Part shown: one piece after another, positions 47,821 to 56,920 of the stretch | Numbering within the stretch: position 1 is the first letter of the stretch | Layout: every line of letters begins with the position of its first letter | Assembly: GCF_013522825.1 (NCBI RefSeq) | Contig: NZ_JAAMQZ010000014.1 | Location: 57,853-121,852, forward strand | Origin: Stutzerimonas stutzeri | Lineage (GTDB): Bacteria > Pseudomonadota > Gammaproteobacteria > Pseudomonadales > Pseudomonadaceae | Direction of reading: 5' to 3' | Length of the DNA: 64,000 nt | Notes under the pieces: model-generated | What the model was told of the DNA's origin: nothing | The model's database searches: none | The model's input: the letters and a program-made list of their open reading frames with translations, nothing else | Translations under genes and position numbers: made by a program

Positions 47821-48420
47821 ATGATCAATCACGTTTGGGGACTGTTCGCTCATCCCGACCAGGAATGGCAGGAAATCACCGGGGAAGAACGGCGCGTCGG
47901 GCGCCTGCACCTTTGGGAAGTACTGGTACTGGCTGCGATCCCGCCGATTTCGGCCTTCATCGGCACCACGAAGTTCGGCTGGAGCATTGGCGGCGGTGAA
48001 ACCGTGATGCTCACGCAAAGCAGCGCACTGCAACTCACCCTGCTGTCGTACCTGGCCATGCTTGCCGGTGTCGCCGTCATGGGTGCCTTCATTCACTGGA
48101 TGTCCCGCACCTACGATGCCAGCCCAACCCTTACGCAATGCGTCATGTTCGCCGCCTATACCGCAACGCCCCTGTTTATCGGTGGTCTGGCTGCGATCTA
48201 CCCCGTTCTATGGCTTGGCATGCTCGTCGGTACGGCAGCAATCTGCTACACGGCCTACCTGCTCTATGTCGGCCTGCCGACCTTCATGAACATCCCTTCG
48301 GATGAAGGCTTTCTGTTCTCCAGCTCAGTGCTGGCCGTGGGACTTGTGGTGCTGGTGGCGATCATCGCGCTGTCGGTGATCATGTGGGGAATGGGTGTGG
48401 GGCCGGTCTACGTACGCTAA
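47821..48420 (+). CDS. Yip1-family inner-membrane protein (copy 1)
   Basis: A 199-residue membrane protein with about five TM segments. It opens VWGLFAHPDQEWQEI, the typical Yip1/DUF1282 start with the P-x-x-x-W motif, and has HWMSRTYDASPTLTQCVMFAAY in the middle and a YLLYVGLPTFM helix near the end. Bacterial Yip1 proteins have no proven function. The next gene is a paralogue with the same plan (FVGLPTFM, WMSRTFEARPTFNQCVGF), so the two probably arose by tandem duplication and may form a heteromer. The ribosome binding site GAGGAGGCGCAGGC precedes ATG 47821. Confidence 0.85.
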   Translation: MINHVWGLFAHPDQEWQEITGEERRVGRLHLWEVLVLAAIPPISAFIGTTKFGWSIGGGETVMLTQSSALQLTLLSYLAMLAGVAVMGAFIHWMSRTYDASPTLTQCVMFAAYTATPLFIGGLAAIYPVLWLGMLVGTAAICYTAYLLYVGLPTFMNIPSDEGFLFSSSVLAVGLVVLVAIIALSVIMWGMGVGPVYVR

Positions 48421-48585
48421 CCGCTGCACATACGCAGGCATAAGGGGCCGCCATCAGGCGGCCCACTTCGTTTCTGATACATACCGACGCAGGGGGAAAC
48501 CCTTGGCGCATCTGCCGTTCTAAAGCGTAACGCCAGCCAGGGCGTTACGCCGTGGCAAAGCCACCCGAGGCAGATGGAGACTCCC

Positions 48586-49287
48586 ATGATCCCGCATTTT
48601 TTCACCCTGATGACCCGCCCCGACCAAGCCTGGACCGAAATCCGCCGAGACGAGGAACGCAACAGCTCCAACTACCTCCTGCATCTTTTTCTCTGGGCGC
48701 TATTGCCAGCCGTCTGCATGTTCATCGGTACCCGCTACATAGGCTGGAGCCTGGTTGAGGACGAGCGGGTCTGGGTCGACACCCGAAGCGCCGCTCAACT
48801 CAGCGTGCTGATCTACCTCACCATTATCGTCGGCACCTTCATCATGGGCTTCTTCCTGCGCTGGATGTCGCGCACGTTCGAGGCTCGCCCAACCTTCAAT
48901 CAGTGCGTGGGCTTCACCGCCTACGTCATCACGCCGTTCTTTCTGGCCGGACTCGGCGCGCTTTACCCGACCCGCTGGACCGCCGTCACGGTACTGGTTG
49001 CAGCAGGTGCATATTCCACTTATCTGCTGTTCGTCGGCCTGCCGACCTTCATGCGCATCGACAGTCGCAATACCTTTCTCTACGGCGCCAGCACCTGGGC
49101 TGTCGGCCTGCTGGTACTGGTCAACCTGAAAGTACCGATGATCCTGTTCTGGCTGCAGGTCCTGGATCCGACCTACGAACGCGACACCGTACAGAGCCAG
49201 AGCCATGGCTTCGAGGAGAACCGTCCGCAGGAAACGCCAGGCGGGCTGGACAACGAGCGACGCTTCAACGAGCGTCCAAACGAGTGA
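48586..49287 (+). CDS. Yip1-family inner-membrane protein (copy 2)
   Basis: A 233-residue paralogue of the preceding gene, with MTRPDQAWTEIRRDEER at the start, the same five TM pattern, RWMSRTFEARPTFNQC in the centre and FVGLPTFMRI near TM4. It differs by a hydrophilic C-terminal extension of about 35 residues (RDTVQSQSHGFEENRPQE) rich in Gln, Glu and Asn. I chose ATG 48586, since GGAGA lies before it; ATG 48574 is in frame. The 165-bp gap to copy 1 contains no clear terminator, so the two may be co-transcribed. Confidence 0.85.
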   Translation: MIPHFFTLMTRPDQAWTEIRRDEERNSSNYLLHLFLWALLPAVCMFIGTRYIGWSLVEDERVWVDTRSAAQLSVLIYLTIIVGTFIMGFFLRWMSRTFEARPTFNQCVGFTAYVITPFFLAGLGALYPTRWTAVTVLVAAGAYSTYLLFVGLPTFMRIDSRNTFLYGASTWAVGLLVLVNLKVPMILFWLQVLDPTYERDTVQSQSHGFEENRPQETPGGLDNERRFNERPNE

Positions 49288-49348
49288 CCATCGAACACCT
49301 CAGTCCGGTGCTTTGGCATAATACGGCGCTCTGCAACCGGAGTGCCCG

Positions 49349-49843
49349 ATGCCCGAGCGACTCAATGCCCGTGTCGAAGCCTGCTATCAGCTGGCCGACA
49401 CTTTCTTCAAGCAGCACTTCAAGCGCCCCCAGGTGAGCCTCAAGCTGCGTGGCCAGAAGGCAGGCGTAGCGCATCTCGCTCAGAATCTGCTGCGCTTCAA
49501 CGAGCAACTCTACCGGGCGAACACGGAGCACTTCCTGCAGCAGACCGTGGCTCACGAAGTCGCCCATCTGGTGGCGCACCAACTGTTCGGTCCACGCATC
49601 CAGCCCCACGGTGAGGAATGGCAACTGATCATGCGCGGCGTCTATGAGCTGCCACCTGATCGCTGCCATAACTACGAAGTCGCCCGCCGCCAGGTCAGCC
49701 GCTATATTTATCGCTGCGAGTGTCCCGAGCGGGATTTCCCCTTCACCAGCCAACGCCATGCGCTGGTACGCAAGGGTCGCCGCTACTTTTGCCGCAGCTG
49801 TCGCGCCACGCTGGTGTTCAGCGGCCAGCAACGTCTGGAATAA
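49349..49843 (+). CDS. sprT: SprT family zinc metalloprotease-like protein
   Basis: A 164-residue protein of the SprT/SprT-like (Spartan N-domain) family, normal length. The HEVAH zinc motif is in QQTVAHEVAHLVAHQLFG, a second His follows in PHGEEWQ, and the C-terminus is a zinc ribbon with CECP and CRSC. No protease activity is proven for bacterial SprT. It lies 61 bp after the Yip1 pair on the same strand. A composite repeat starts 11 bp after its stop. Confidence 0.92.
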   Translation: MPERLNARVEACYQLADTFFKQHFKRPQVSLKLRGQKAGVAHLAQNLLRFNEQLYRANTEHFLQQTVAHEVAHLVAHQLFGPRIQPHGEEWQLIMRGVYELPPDRCHNYEVARRQVSRYIYRCECPERDFPFTSQRHALVRKGRRYFCRSCRATLVFSGQQRLE

Positions 49844-49853
49844 ACTTTGGAAA

Positions 49854-50090
49854 GCAGATTTACAGACAACCACAAGCGCCATGACAGGTACGGCGTTTGC
49901 CTTTGTGGGGTTTGATGGTGCGCTCGTCGGGTTGGTGGAGCGTAACCCGACCTACGAAGCCCCGGCCATTTGTAGGTCGAATTAGCCGAAGGCGTAATCC
50001 GACGGCTCGAAGGCATGATCCAACGACCCAAGACGTAATCCAGCGAAGCAAACAGCACGTAGGGTGGATGCCGCTTTTTACATCCACCGC
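49854..50090. repeat. Composite repeat (reverse copy) plus GGATTACGCC/GTGGATG hairpin elements
   Basis: 49854-50005 is the reverse complement of the composite element at 56921-57070: GCAGATTTACAGACAACCAC at one end, GTAGGTCG...GTAATCCGACGG at the other, with about 85-90% visible identity. It is followed by remnants (50006-50050) and a GTAGGGTGGATG ... CATCCACC hairpin (50058-50090). The block fills the gap between sprT and the convergent MFS gene. Confidence 0.75.
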
Positions 50091-50118
50091 AACTCCGCTC
50101 GGTGGAGCATGCCCCACA

Positions 50119-51306
50119 CTACAGGCTTCGCACCTTCCAGGCCGCCAACACGAACAACGCCGCCAGCACCGCCATGAGCGGCAGCCAGCCCGCATGTTCC
50201 CAGACATAACCCGCCGCGTAACCCACCACGCTCGACCCAAGATAATAGGCGCACAGATACAGCGCGGATGCCTGAGCCCTGGCGCCCCTGGCATGCTGGC
50301 CGACCTGCCCGCTGGCCACCGCATGAGCGGCGAAGAAGCCCAGGGTGAACAGCGCCAGACCGGCGATAATGGCCGCCAGCCAGGGCAGCGAACACAGCAC
50401 CACACCTAGCAGCATCAGACCAATACCGCCCTGCAGCACCATTTTGGCACCGAAGCGCGGCACCAGCCGCCCGGCCCATCCAGCGCTGAAAATGCCCGCC
50501 AGATACACGGTGAACAGCAAACCGATCACCGTGGACGACAAGCCGAAAGGCGCACCTGCCAAGCGGAAGCCGATGTAATTGAAAAGCGCAACGAAACCGC
50601 CCATCAACAGGAAAGCCTGCAAGAACAGATTGCGCAGTACGGGATTGACCAGATGCTGGCGAAAATTGTCCAGCAACCCACGCAGCGACAGCGCCTGAGC
50701 CTTGAAGTGACGCGACGGCGGCAGCAGCCAGACGAACAGTCCCAGCGCCAACAGCCCCAAGCCGGCAATGCCGCCGAGCGCCATTTGCCAGCCGCCCATA
50801 TCGCTCAACAGGCCAGACAGCAAGCGGCCCAGCAGACCGCCCAGAGCCGTGCCGCCGATATACAGCCCCATCGCCGCCGGCAATGACTCCGGGTCGAATT
50901 CTTCCCCCACATAAGCCATCGCCAACGCTGGCAGGCCACTGAGCGCCAGCCCTAGCAAGGCCCGCAGAACCAGCAACAGATTCCAGGATTCCACCAGCAC
51001 ACAAGCAAGGCCCAGCAGGCTGGCCAGCGCCAGGGCCGCGACCATCACCGGTTTGCGCCCCCAGCTTTCGGCAAGCGCCCCGGACACCAGCAGGCAGACC
51101 GCCAATGACAGAGTTGTCAGGGACAACGCCAAGCTGCTGCTGGCCGCTGATACGGAGAAATGCGACGCCAGCAGCGGCAATAGCGGCTGCACGCAATACA
51201 GCATGGCGAAGGTGGCAAAACCGGCACAGAACAGCGCCAGGGTCGCACGGCGGTAAGCACCGGTGCCGCGCTTCAGATGAGTGGATGGCTGACTATCGGT
51301 ATTCAT
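50119..51306 (-). CDS. MFS transporter, YnfM-like
   Basis: A 395-residue major facilitator with 12 predicted TM segments. Motif A is GALAESWGRKPVM; TM1 carries CAGFATFAMLYCVQPLLP and TM4-5 LALSGLPALAMAYVGEEF, as in the YnfM/CynX-like arabinose-efflux branch. The substrate is unknown. ATG 51306. A second long frame on the same strand is a shadow caused by high GC at third positions. It is divergent from the nap operon with 304 bp between them. Confidence 0.85.
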   Translation of the reverse strand: MNTDSQPSTHLKRGTGAYRRATLALFCAGFATFAMLYCVQPLLPLLASHFSVSAASSSLALSLTTLSLAVCLLVSGALAESWGRKPVMVAALALASLLGLACVLVESWNLLLVLRALLGLALSGLPALAMAYVGEEFDPESLPAAMGLYIGGTALGGLLGRLLSGLLSDMGGWQMALGGIAGLGLLALGLFVWLLPPSRHFKAQALSLRGLLDNFRQHLVNPVLRNLFLQAFLLMGGFVALFNYIGFRLAGAPFGLSSTVIGLLFTVYLAGIFSAGWAGRLVPRFGAKMVLQGGIGLMLLGVVLCSLPWLAAIIAGLALFTLGFFAAHAVASGQVGQHARGARAQASALYLCAYYLGSSVVGYAAGYVWEHAGWLPLMAVLAALFVLAAWKVRSL

Positions 51307-51610
51307 GATCAGGGGCCGAAATTCGGCACGGAGGGTCTTGGAAAAACGTAAGGATACTCCCGTAGCGTGGCAATTTCGTCACTTTGGCGGCATACGGTGG
51401 GTTGCCGGATTACGCCTTCAGCCAATATGACCTCCGAAAGCCGTCCCGGTAGCCGACGGAACGCCAGCAACCTGATCCTGTCTCTTGTCCGAGGACAATG
51501 AAATGTCCATAAACCTGCAACATCAGCTACTTAGCGGCAAATCTCTTTGCCTAAGCCAACAGCACTACCTAGACTCCTGACATGAGAGCAGAACCACCAA
51601 GGTGAACACA
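51307..51610. promoter_or_regulatory. Divergent regulatory region of MFS gene and nap operon
   Basis: No gene is present. A partial GGATTACGCCTTCAG repeat lies at 51406-51425. TTGTCC-GA-GGACAA (51485-51498) is a perfect 6-bp dyad. CTTAG(CG)GCAAA and TTTGCCTAAG (51530-51555) form an imperfect inverted repeat 55 bp before napE. I do not find a good ANR/FNR box (TTGAT-N4-ATCAA) or NarL 7-2-7 site, so the type of regulation is open. Confidence 0.5.
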
Positions 51611-51781
51611 GTGCCGAATGACACCGATGCCATCCCTAGCAAAAGCCAGGAAACCCGCCTGTTCCTGTTCCTGCTGATCTTTCTGTTCCCGCTGCTGAGT
51701 ATTGCGCTGGTCGGCGGCTACGGCTTCATCGTCTGGATCAGCCAGCTGACATTCCTTGGCCCACCCGGCCCGCTGAACTGA
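51611..51781 (+). CDS. napE: Periplasmic nitrate reductase accessory protein NapE
   Basis: A 56-residue single-TM protein: a polar N-terminus of about 15 residues with SQETRLFLFLLIFLFP, then a TM segment and a short tail ending GPPGPLN. The ETRLFLFL... phrase is the NapE/TorE signature. The start is GTG 51611 with ribosome binding site AAGGTG six bases upstream; GTG 51602 lies too close. NapE's role in the Nap system is not defined. It leads the operon napEDABC. Confidence 0.8.
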   Translation: MPNDTDAIPSKSQETRLFLFLLIFLFPLLSIALVGGYGFIVWISQLTFLGPPGPLN

Positions 51782-51842
51782 TTTTTTCGACATGGTCCGA
51801 AAGGCAGATGCGAACGCCATTTACCGTGATAGGCGAAGCCTG

Positions 51843-52112
51843 ATGACGAAAACAAATAATGACGCCTTGCATATAGCAAGCCTGCTGGTGCACTGCCGGC
51901 CTGAGCTGCTTGACGCTGTAAAAAGGAACCTGGCGCTTCTGCCTGGCCTTGAACTGCATCAGGAAAGCGCTGCGGGAAAAGTGGTGGTCGTCCTCGAAGC
52001 CGAGCATGAAAGCCGGATTCTGGACACCATCGACCATATCCAGCAATTGCCCGGCGTACTCAACGCCGCCCTGATCTACCACGAACTCCTCACTCTCGAA
52101 GGAGAAGCCTGA
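51843..52112 (+). CDS. napD: NapA signal-peptide chaperone NapD
   Basis: An 89-residue small ferredoxin-like protein, normal length. IASLLVHCRPELLDAVKR and HIQQLPGVLNAALIYHE are the conserved strand-helix blocks that bind the NapA twin-arginine signal peptide and hold it back until the cofactor is inserted. The start is ATG 51843; ATG-like extension to 51792 is not supported by a ribosome binding site. The stop is directly abutted by the napA ATG. Confidence 0.92.
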   Translation: MTKTNNDALHIASLLVHCRPELLDAVKRNLALLPGLELHQESAAGKVVVVLEAEHESRILDTIDHIQQLPGVLNAALIYHELLTLEGEA

Positions 52113-54617
52113 ATGAGCCTTACCCGTCGCCAATTCGCCAAGGCCAACGCCGCCGCTATCGCCGCCACGGTAGCCGGTATCCCGATCGCCACCAGCGCCA
52201 CCAACCTGATTACCGATCCACAGTCCACCAACCTCAAGTGGCACAAGGCGCCCTGCCGCTTCTGCGGCACCGGCTGCGGCGTCATGGTCGCCACCAGCGG
52301 TGATCGCGTCGTCGCTACCCATGGCGATGTGAAGGCCGAGGTCAACCGTGGCATCAACTGCGTCAAGGGCTACTTCCTGTCGAAGATCATGTACGGCACT
52401 GACCGCCTGACGCAGCCGCTGCTGCGCATGAAGAACGGCCAGTACGACAAGCAGGGCGAGTTCCAGCCGGTGAGCTGGGAGCAGGCCTTCGACATCATGG
52501 AAGAGAAGTACAAGGCGGCGCTCAAGGAGAGCGGCCCGAGCGCGGTGGGCATGTTCGGCTCCGGCCAGTGGACCGTCTGGGAAGGCTACGCGGCCAACAA
52601 GCTGATGAAGGCGGGCTTCCGCTCCAACAACATCGACCCCAACGCCCGCCACTGCATGGCCTCGGCGGCGGTCGGCTTCATGCGCACCTTCGGCATGGAC
52701 GAACCCATGGGCTGCTACGACGACATCGAAGTCGCCGACGCCTTCGTGCTCTGGGGCTCGAACATGGCCGAGATGCACCCGGTGCTCTGGACCCGCGTGA
52801 CCGATCGCCGCCTGACTGCGCCACACGTCAAGGTCGCAGTCATGTCGACGTTCGAGCACCGCAGCTACGAGCTCGCCGACATCCCGATGACCTTCACCCC
52901 GCAGACCGACCTGGTGATCCTCAACTACATCGCCAACCACATCATCCAGAGCGGCGCGGTCAACGAGGATTTCGTCAAGAACCACACCCGCTTCGCCAAG
53001 GGCGCGACAAACATCGGCTACGGCCTGCGCCCCACCGATCCGCTCGAACTGAAGGCCGAGAACGCCGGCGTGGCCGGCAGCTGGACCGACATCAGCTTCG
53101 AGGACTACGCCGAGTTCCTCAAGCCCTACACCCTGGAACACGCTGCTCAGGAATCGGGTGTACCCGCCGAACGCCTGAAGGCGCTGGCCGAGCTGTATGC
53201 CGACCCGAAGGTCAAGGTGATGTCCTTCTGGACCATGGGTTTCAACCAGCACACCCGCGGTGTCTGGGCGAACAACATGATCTACAACATCCACCTGCTC
53301 ACCGGCAAGATCAGCGAGCCGGGCAACAGCCCCTTCTCGCTCACCGGCCAGCCCTCGGCGTGCGGCACCGCCCGGGAAGTCGGCACCTTCTCCCATCGCC
53401 TGCCAGCGGACATGGTGGTCAACAACCCAGAACACCGCGCCGTCTCAGAGAGGATCTGGAAGCTGCCCGAAGGCACCATTCAGGAGAAGCCGGGCTTCCA
53501 CGCCGTACAGCAAAGCCGCGAGCTGAAAGATGGCGGCCTCAAGGTCTACTGGACCCAGGTCACCAACAACATGCAGGCCGGTCCCAACGTGATGCAGGAA
53601 ATCCTGCCGGGCTGGCGCAACCCGGAGACCTTCATCATCGTTTCCGACGTGTACCCCACGGTTTCCGCGCAAGCTGCCGACCTGATCCTCCCCGCCGCCA
53701 TGTGGGTGGAAAAGGAGGGCGCCTATGGCAACGCCGAGCGCCGCACCCACTTCTGGCACCAGCTGGTCAACGCACCGGGTGAAGCCCGCTCCGACCTGTG
53801 GCAGCTGATGGAATTCTCCAAGCGCTTCACCACCGACGAGGTCTGGCCCGCCGAACTGCTGGCCAAAAAGCCGGAACTCAAGGGCAAGACCCTGTTCGAG
53901 GTGCTGTTCAAGAACGGTCAGGTCGACCAGTTCCCCACCAGCGACATCGCCGAGGGTTACCGCAACCAGGAGTCCGAGGATTACGGTTTCTACGTGCAGA
54001 AGGGCCTCTTCGAAGAGTACGCTCAGTTCGGTCGCGGGCATGCCCATGACCTGGCCGATTTCGACGTCTATCACCAGGAGCGCGGCCTGCGCTGGCCAGT
54101 GGTCGATGGCAAGGAAACCCTCTGGCGCTACCGCGAAGGCTACGACCCCTACGTGGAAAAAGGCACCGGCGTGCAGTTCTACGGCTACCCGGACAAGAAG
54201 GCGATCATCTTCGCCCTGCCCTATGAGGTTCCTGCCGAAATGCCGGATGAGGAATACCCCTTCTGGCTCAGCACCGGACGCGTGCTGGAGCACTGGCACA
54301 CCGGCAGCATGACCCAGCGGGTCGACGAGCTGCACCGTGCAGTGCCGGATGCGCTGGTGTACATGCACCCGGACGATGCGCGCGATATCAATGCCCGTCG
54401 CGGCAGCGTCGTCAAGGTCATCAGCCGTCGTGGCGAGATGCAGGCGCGGATCGAAACCCGTGGTCGCAACAAACCGCCGAAAGGCCTGGTCTTCGTGCCC
54501 TTCTTCGACGCCAACAAACTGATCAACAAGGTCACCCTCGACGCCACCGACCCGATCTCCAAGCAAACCGACTACAAAAAATGCGCCGTTAAGATCGAAG
54601 TGGTCAGCATCGCCTGA
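52113..54617 (+). CDS. napA: Periplasmic nitrate reductase catalytic subunit NapA
   Basis: An 834-residue molybdoenzyme of normal length. It has a Tat signal ([19 protein letters not shown]), then a [4Fe-4S] site with C48, C51, C55 and C83 ([10 protein letters not shown] ... INCVKGY). The molybdenum ligand is C181 in NARHCMASA. Two MGD-binding regions follow ([11 protein letters not shown] and the C-terminal [19 protein letters not shown]). It reduces nitrate to nitrite in the periplasm with electrons from NapC via NapB. It starts directly after napD, 12 bp before napB. Confidence 0.97.
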   Translation: MSLTRRQFAKANAAAIAATVAGIPIATSATNLITDPQSTNLKWHKAPCRFCGTGCGVMVATSGDRVVATHGDVKAEVNRGINCVKGYFLSKIMYGTDRLTQPLLRMKNGQYDKQGEFQPVSWEQAFDIMEEKYKAALKESGPSAVGMFGSGQWTVWEGYAANKLMKAGFRSNNIDPNARHCMASAAVGFMRTFGMDEPMGCYDDIEVADAFVLWGSNMAEMHPVLWTRVTDRRLTAPHVKVAVMSTFEHRSYELADIPMTFTPQTDLVILNYIANHIIQSGAVNEDFVKNHTRFAKGATNIGYGLRPTDPLELKAENAGVAGSWTDISFEDYAEFLKPYTLEHAAQESGVPAERLKALAELYADPKVKVMSFWTMGFNQHTRGVWANNMIYNIHLLTGKISEPGNSPFSLTGQPSACGTAREVGTFSHRLPADMVVNNPEHRAVSERIWKLPEGTIQEKPGFHAVQQSRELKDGGLKVYWTQVTNNMQAGPNVMQEILPGWRNPETFIIVSDVYPTVSAQAADLILPAAMWVEKEGAYGNAERRTHFWHQLVNAPGEARSDLWQLMEFSKRFTTDEVWPAELLAKKPELKGKTLFEVLFKNGQVDQFPTSDIAEGYRNQESEDYGFYVQKGLFEEYAQFGRGHAHDLADFDVYHQERGLRWPVVDGKETLWRYREGYDPYVEKGTGVQFYGYPDKKAIIFALPYEVPAEMPDEEYPFWLSTGRVLEHWHTGSMTQRVDELHRAVPDALVYMHPDDARDINARRGSVVKVISRRGEMQARIETRGRNKPPKGLVFVPFFDANKLINKVTLDATDPISKQTDYKKCAVKIEVVSIA

Positions 54618-54628
54618 GGAGAGCCATC

Positions 54629-55111
54629 ATGAAATTTCGTGTACTGACGTTGACCCTCCTTGCCGTGTGCGGCCTGGCCATCGCTGCCGAACCCGACTAC
54701 CCGCTCGACGCGCCCGCGCCGGACGGGCGGCGGGTCGGTGGCAGCATCACCCAGGAATTCACGCCACCGCCCTTGAGGGATGAAGAGAACAAGGACCTCA
54801 AACGCGAACGCAACTACCCCGAGCAGCCGCCGACCATCCCGCATGCCATCCGTGGCTACCAGGTCGACATGAACGGCAACAGGTGCCTGGCCTGTCACAG
54901 CCGCGCCAACAGCGCACGCACCCAGGCGCCGATGATCAGCATCACCCACTTCACCGACCGTGACAGCCAGACGCTCGGGACGGTCGCTCCACGCCGGTAT
55001 TTCTGTACCCAGTGCCATGTGGTGCAGCACGACGTGAAACCGCTGGTGAAGAACGACTTCGAGAACATCGACGAGTTGCTCTATCACGAAAACACACAGA
55101 ACCAACAGTGA
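54629..55111 (+). CDS. napB: Nitrate reductase diheme cytochrome c subunit NapB
   Basis: A 160-residue periplasmic c-type cytochrome. The signal peptide is [15 protein letters not shown], cleaved before EPDYP. Two haem motifs, CLACH (86-90) and CTQCH (126-130), and further axial histidines fit NapB. It carries electrons from NapC to NapA. ATG 54629 follows GAGGAG. Confidence 0.95.
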   Translation: MKFRVLTLTLLAVCGLAIAAEPDYPLDAPAPDGRRVGGSITQEFTPPPLRDEENKDLKRERNYPEQPPTIPHAIRGYQVDMNGNRCLACHSRANSARTQAPMISITHFTDRDSQTLGTVAPRRYFCTQCHVVQHDVKPLVKNDFENIDELLYHENTQNQQ

Positions 55112-55121
55112 GGGCGCCAGG

Positions 55122-55718
55122 ATGAAGTCGATACTGTCGTTTCTCAAACGATACTGGAACGTTCTACGCCGCCCCAGCGTGCACTACAGCCTGGGTGCCC
55201 TGACGCTTGGCGGATTCATCGCGGGCATCATCTTCTGGGGCGGCTTCAACACCGCACTCGAAGTCACCAATACCGAGACCTTCTGCATCTCCTGCCACGA
55301 GATGGAAGACAACGTCTACATGGAGATCAAGGACACCATCCACTACACCAACCGCTCGGGCGTCAGGGCCACCTGCCCGGACTGCCACGTCCCGCATGAA
55401 TGGACCGACAAGATCGCCCGCAAGATGCAGGCTTCCAAGGAAGTCTGGGGCAAGATCTTCGGCACCATCAACACGCGGGAAAAGTTTCTCGGCCTGCGCC
55501 GAGAAATGGCCGAGCGTGAATGGCGTCGGCTGAAGGCCAACGACTCGCTCGAATGCCGCAACTGCCACAACTTCGACTACATGGACTTCACCCGCCAGGC
55601 CCCACGCGCCGCACAGTTCCACTCCACGGCCCTGGCCAGTGGCGAAGCCACCTGCATCGACTGCCACAAGGGCATCGCCCACCGTCTGCCGGACATGCAC
55701 GGCGTACCGGGTTGGTAA
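55122..55718 (+). CDS. napC: Tetrahaem cytochrome c quinol dehydrogenase NapC
   Basis: A 198-residue NapC/NirT protein. One N-terminal TM anchor ([20 protein letters not shown]) is followed by four haem motifs CISCH, CPDCH, CRNCH and CIDCH. It oxidises menaquinol or ubiquinol at the inner membrane and feeds NapB. It is the last gene of napEDABC; napF, napG and napH are absent, as in other Pseudomonas. A tandem heptamer array begins 21 bp after the stop. Confidence 0.95.
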   Translation: MKSILSFLKRYWNVLRRPSVHYSLGALTLGGFIAGIIFWGGFNTALEVTNTETFCISCHEMEDNVYMEIKDTIHYTNRSGVRATCPDCHVPHEWTDKIARKMQASKEVWGKIFGTINTREKFLGLRREMAEREWRRLKANDSLECRNCHNFDYMDFTRQAPRAAQFHSTALASGEATCIDCHKGIAHRLPDMHGVPGW

Positions 55719-55739
55719 GGAACAAGGGACGACAAAGGC

Positions 55740-55816
55740 GCTGGAGGCTGGAGGCTGGAGGCTGGACGCTGGACGCTGGACGCTGGACGCTGGACGCTGG
55801 ACGCTGGACGCTGGAC
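55740..55816. repeat. Tandem heptanucleotide array, 3 x GCTGGAG + 8 x GCTGGAC
   Basis: Eleven perfect 7-bp units in register: three GCTGGAG (55740-55760) and eight GCTGGAC (55761-55816). Related short blocks lie at 7708-7780, 46006-46021 and about 56870. It follows napC directly. The purity of the GCTGGAC run suggests recent slippage. Confidence 0.92.
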
Positions 55817-55820
55817 GAAA

Positions 55821-55987
55821 GCGTAGGGTGGATGTCGTTTTTTACATCCACTCTACGCTCGTCGGGTCGGTGAAGCGTGACCCGACGAAGCCCAGCCATT
55901 TGTAGGTCGGATTAGCCGAAGGCGTAATCCGACGGCTTGGAGGCGTAATCCGACGCTGGCGTACCGTAGGGCCGAATTTATTCGGCC
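55821..55987. repeat. Intergenic repeat cluster after napC
   Basis: Contains a GCGTAGGGTGGATGTCG ... ACATCCACTCTACGC hairpin (55821-55858), a GTAGGTCGG/GGCGTAATCC unit (55861-55955) and the palindrome GGCCGAAT-TT-ATTCGGCC (55970-55987). No gene lies between napC and the dienelactone hydrolase (343 bp); the promoter of the latter must lie near 55990-56050. Confidence 0.75.
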
Positions 55988-56061
55988 TGGCGTACTGTCC
56001 AAACAGTTACCGCTACCCTTCGCCTATCCTCGTTGTCATCCAAACAAGAAGGAAAACACCG

Positions 56062-56856
56062 ATGCGCTACCCCCTGCTCGGCCTGCTCATGGCCACCAGC
56101 CTCGTCGCCCACGCTGAAATCCAGATCCGGGAAATCCCCTACACCGCCGCCGACGGTACGGAAATGGTCGGTTACTACGCCTATGACGATGCCATCGAAG
56201 GGCCACGCCCCGGCATCGTCGTGGTGCATGAATGGTGGGGCCTGAACGACTACGCCAAGCAGCGCGCGCGCAACCTGGCCGAACTGGGCTACAGCGCCCT
56301 GGCCATCGACATGTACGGCGAAGGCAAGAACACCGATCACCCCAAGGACGCCATGAGCTTCATGCAGGCCGCGCTGGCCGATGCCGACGCTGCCAAGGCC
56401 CGCTTCAATGCCGGTGTTGACCTGCTCAAGCAACAGCAACAGACCGATGCCGCCAAACTCGCCGCGGTCGGCTACTGCTTCGGCGGCAAGGTCGTGCTGG
56501 ACATGGCGCGCCAAGGCGTGCCGCTGGAGGGCGTGGTCAGCTTCCACGGCGCCCTCGCCACCCAGACCCGCGCCGCGCCCGGCAGCGTCAAAGCTCGCGT
56601 GCTGGTCGAACACGGCAGCGCGGACAGCATGGTCAGCATCGAAGACGTCGCCGCCCTCAACACGGAAATGGTCACCGCCGGCGCCGACTACACCTTCGTC
56701 AACCAGCCCGGCGCCAAACATGGCTTTACCAATCCCGGCGCGGACAAATTCCAGGAAAAAGGCGTAGACGTCGCCTACGACAAACAGGCCGACGAGCGCT
56801 CCTGGGCCGACATGCAACGCTTCCTCGAAGACACCTTCGCCAATCCACGGCCATAA
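56062..56856 (+). CDS. Exported dienelactone hydrolase family protein
   Basis: A 264-residue alpha/beta hydrolase of the DLH family. A signal peptide (LLGLLMATSLVAHA) is followed by the domain. The nucleophile is the Cys of GYCFGG, the acid is in GSADSMV, and the His is in KHGFTNP; a conserved WWGLNDYAK loop is also present. Dienelactone hydrolases open lactones; this periplasmic version is common in Pseudomonas and its real substrate is unknown. It is monocistronic, flanked by repeat clusters on both sides. Confidence 0.85.
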   Translation: MRYPLLGLLMATSLVAHAEIQIREIPYTAADGTEMVGYYAYDDAIEGPRPGIVVVHEWWGLNDYAKQRARNLAELGYSALAIDMYGEGKNTDHPKDAMSFMQAALADADAAKARFNAGVDLLKQQQQTDAAKLAAVGYCFGGKVVLDMARQGVPLEGVVSFHGALATQTRAAPGSVKARVLVEHGSADSMVSIEDVAALNTEMVTAGADYTFVNQPGAKHGFTNPGADKFQEKGVDVAYDKQADERSWADMQRFLEDTFANPRP

Positions 56857-56920
56857 GGGCAAAAAACCGCTGGAGGCAAGGTTATCCGTCAACCTCGTAT
56901 CGTCGGGTTACGCCTTCAAG

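Noticed and set aside
50078..51196. Second long frame over the YnfM-like MFS gene
   Set aside because: Out-of-frame shadow; the MFS frame has all TM segments and motif A.
52568..53782. Plus-strand Arg/His-rich frame inside napA
   Set aside because: Overlaps napA in another frame; composition is that of a frame shadow.
55740..55816. CRISPR-like array
   Set aside because: The units are 7 bp with no spacers; this is a simple tandem repeat, and no cas gene is present.
55639..55905. Repetitive protein (WTLDAGR repeats) encoded by the heptamer array
   Set aside because: The 21-bp period of the peptide is just three 7-bp DNA units; there is no ribosome binding site and the frame overlaps napC and intergenic repeats.
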